This document shows, in pieces, positions 62,396-64,000 of a stretch of 64,000 bases of DNA (positions are counted from its first letter, which is position 1; each line of letters starts with the position of its first letter). The translations under genes were made by a program, and so were the position numbers. Under the pieces are notes generated by a model. It was not told where the DNA came from and searched no databases. It saw nothing but the letters and a program-made list of their open reading frames with translations. Source of the stretch: Polaribacter sp. BAL334 (GTDB taxonomy: Bacteria; Bacteroidota; Bacteroidia; Flavobacteriales; Flavobacteriaceae); assembly GCF_015767435.1 (NCBI RefSeq), contig NZ_JADWOV010000317.1, positions 1-64,000 of the forward strand, given 5' to 3'.

Positions 62396-62403
62396 CAAAA
62401 ATA
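62396..62403 (-). promoter_or_regulatory. -7 box close to the MBL-fold gene start
   Basis: Minus-strand TATTTTTG fits TAnnTTTG and ends five bases before ATG 62390. Confidence 0.4.
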
Positions 62404-62435
62404 AGATAAATTTGCTGAAAACTCCTTAAAAATAG

Positions 62436-62443
62436 TATTTTTG
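62436..62443 (+). promoter_or_regulatory. -7 box of the 482-residue conserved gene
   Basis: TATTTTTG fits TAnnTTTG and lies 23 bases before ATG 62467. Confidence 0.55.
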
Positions 62444-62466
62444 TAGGAATCAAAAAGCGTTTTAAA

Positions 62467-63915
62467 ATGGCAATTTCTTTAAAGGGAGATCAAGAAATTA
62501 GTAATGTGCTTGATACCAAAAGTAAGGCACTGAGAATCAATTTAAATAAAGACATTTACGGGACTTTTGCAGAAATTGGTGCAGGACAAGAAACTGTTCG
62601 TAATTTTTTTAGATCTGGTGGAGCTTCAGGAACAATAGCGAAAGCCATGAGTGCTTATGATAAAGATTTTTCTGATTCCATTTATGGCATGGAAGAAGAT
62701 GGACGTTACGTTTCTCAATCTCGTTTGCAAAGAATGTTGCGCCATGAAATGGATTTGATTGAAGATAGATTGAGTAGAGAAAAACATCCCAATAAACTAT
62801 TTTTCAGTTACGCAAATACAGTAACAACGATAGATTTTGCTAGAACATTTAAAGGTCATGGTTGGGTTGGAATTCGTTTTCAATTAGACCCTTTAGAAGG
62901 TTATAATGAAATAGTTTTACATCTTCGATTTAAAGAGACTGACGCTCGTTTGCAACAAGAAACGTTGGGTGTTTTAGGCGTAAATTTAATTTATGGCGCT
63001 TTTTATTTGAATGATAATCCAAAAGAATTGGTGAAATCTTTTTATGACAATTTAGGAAGTCATCAATTGGAAATTGATATGGTTAATTTTTCAGGACCTC
63101 GTTTTATGTATGTTGACAATCGTTTAATGAGTTTGCAATTGCTGAAAAACGGAATGACAAATGCTGTAATGTTTGGTCCTGATGGCAATAATTTATTACC
63201 AGCTCAAGTGCTTTATAAGAAAAATATTTTGGCTTTACGTGGAAGTTTCAGACCTGTTACGAAAGTAAATATGGACATGTTTGAAAATTCAAAAAAATTA
63301 TTTCTTGCAGAGAAAAAAGTAGATAAAGACAAAACGCAAATCATTTTTGAAATCACCTTGAGCAACCTTACAGCTGAAGGAAAAATAAATGAACGGGACT
63401 TTTTAGACAGAGCAGAATTATTGTGTTCACTAGGTCAAAATGTAATGATTACCAACTTCCAACAATACTTTAAATTGGTTGAATATTTCAGCGAATTTAC
63501 CAAAGAAAGAATGGCTTTGGCAATGGGTGTTTACAATCTAATTCAAATTTTTGACGAAAAATATTACCGCGATTTGAGTGGTGGAATTTTGGAAGCTTTT
63601 GGAAAACTATTCTTTAGAGATTTGAAAGTATATATGTATCCTTATCACGATCAAGAAACTGACGAATATATCAACAGTGAAAATCTAAAAGTGCACCCAA
63701 GAATGAAAGAATTGTATAAATTTTTCAAAAATAATGGACGCCTTGTGGATATCAAAGATTTTGATAAAAACAGTTTAGATATTTTCTCAAGAACCGTTTT
63801 AAAAATGATTATGAATGGAGAAAAAGGCTGGGAAGAAATGCTTCCTGAAGGAATTGCAGAAACTATAAAACAAAAACGTTTATTTGGATATTCAAGAGCA
63901 AGAAGTAAAAAGTAA
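62467..63915 (+). CDS. Conserved protein of unknown function, 482 residues
   Basis: A 482-residue cytosolic-looking protein, with no signal peptide and no membrane segment. I recognise it as a conserved type found in Bacteroidota but cannot name a function. Distinct segments are FAEIGAGQETVRNFFRSGG near 33-51, YVSQSRLQRMLRHEMDLIE, FSYANTVTTIDFARTFKGHG, GIRFQLDPLEGYNEI and a Lys/Arg-rich end. No Walker, Rossmann or metal-binding motif is apparent. It has its own promoter and is divergent from the MBL-fold gene. The last 85 bases of the window after it show no gene. Confidence 0.75.
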   Translation: MAISLKGDQEISNVLDTKSKALRINLNKDIYGTFAEIGAGQETVRNFFRSGGASGTIAKAMSAYDKDFSDSIYGMEEDGRYVSQSRLQRMLRHEMDLIEDRLSREKHPNKLFFSYANTVTTIDFARTFKGHGWVGIRFQLDPLEGYNEIVLHLRFKETDARLQQETLGVLGVNLIYGAFYLNDNPKELVKSFYDNLGSHQLEIDMVNFSGPRFMYVDNRLMSLQLLKNGMTNAVMFGPDGNNLLPAQVLYKKNILALRGSFRPVTKVNMDMFENSKKLFLAEKKVDKDKTQIIFEITLSNLTAEGKINERDFLDRAELLCSLGQNVMITNFQQYFKLVEYFSEFTKERMALAMGVYNLIQIFDEKYYRDLSGGILEAFGKLFFRDLKVYMYPYHDQETDEYINSENLKVHPRMKELYKFFKNNGRLVDIKDFDKNSLDIFSRTVLKMIMNGEKGWEEMLPEGIAETIKQKRLFGYSRARSKK

Positions 63916-64000
63916 AATATTACCACATTTCCGTTAAACCTTTTACTTACCTTTCAGTCTTATAGAAAAATATTTTTTTTGATAAGCGAAATTACTTTAA

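Noticed and set aside
62391..62453. N-terminal extension of the MBL-fold protein
   Set aside because: It is hydrophobic and not family-like, and it covers both the gene's own and the divergent promoter boxes.
1..64000. CRISPR arrays, rRNA and tRNA genes, prophage or conjugation modules
   Set aside because: No regularly spaced repeats, no tRNA-like cloverleaf segments recognised by eye, and no phage or conjugation genes were found; most antisense open frames are shadows of the real genes.

Overview
The window is a low-GC chromosomal segment of a member of the Bacteroidota, most likely a marine-type Flavobacteriaceae. The evidence is type IX secretion (T9SS) sorting domains on several exported proteins, the TAnnTTTG form of -7 promoter element before many genes, a long Bacteroidota-type NusB, the single-chain PurL, a DUF3276/PUR-family protein, and NusB/DUF1573/YajC/YbbR/CoaE neighbours typical of that family. 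No rRNA, tRNA or CRISPR array was seen.

Layout. 1-2.8 kb is a small mobile or accessory patch: the right end of an IS3-family element that appears to have replaced the start of a DUF2075 ATPase/nuclease-like gene, then an attC-like imperfect palindrome, then a DUF2251 cassette-sized gene. 2.9-10.4 kb holds an RsmB-type rRNA methyltransferase and three exported hydrolases (two endonuclease I paralogues in tandem and a GH57-type amylase, all with T9SS tails). 10.5-21 kb is mainly housekeeping: purL, a small LRR-like protein, two tandem long-chain acyl-CoA ligases, then holA divergent from a small HsdR-N/PD-(D/E)XK protein and a family 2 glycosyltransferase.

21.0-29.9 kb looks like an accessory insert. 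It is visibly richer in A+T, and contains an exported ELWxxDGT/LRR protein, a doubly frameshifted NUDIX pseudogene, a secreted alpha/beta hydrolase, a TlpA-like lipoprotein, a decayed T9SS-protein remnant, and a TPR histidine kinase with a NarL/LuxR response regulator. 29.9-36.4 kb is a long minus-strand block: threonylcarbamoyl-AMP synthase, an OmpR-type two-component pair, coaE, a YbbR protein, yajC, a DUF1573 lipoprotein and nusB.

36.4-46.5 kb has an ABC exporter, the PUR-family protein, a minus-strand cluster of a MenI-like thioesterase, a membrane-anchored hydrolase and menF (menaquinone synthesis), an ABC-2 transporter pair and a large T9SS type B protein. 46.5-64 kb has uvrB, an unusual lipoprotein joining VOC-like, double cytochrome c and rhodanese domains, sucC, a DUF5916 outer-membrane-type protein, a LolD-like ATPase with a TIGR02757 protein, an S10 peptidase, a BatA-type protein overlapping a dihydroorotase-like gene that lacks the HxH metal site, a frameshifted carboxylesterase, an MBL-fold hydrolase and a conserved protein of unknown function.

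No single gene cluster here is clearly a new defence or biosynthetic system. The most unusual items are the IS/attC-like patch at the left end, the VOC-cytochrome-rhodanese fusion, and a set of genes whose -7 promoter box ends 4-7 bases before the start codon, suggesting leaderless transcripts.
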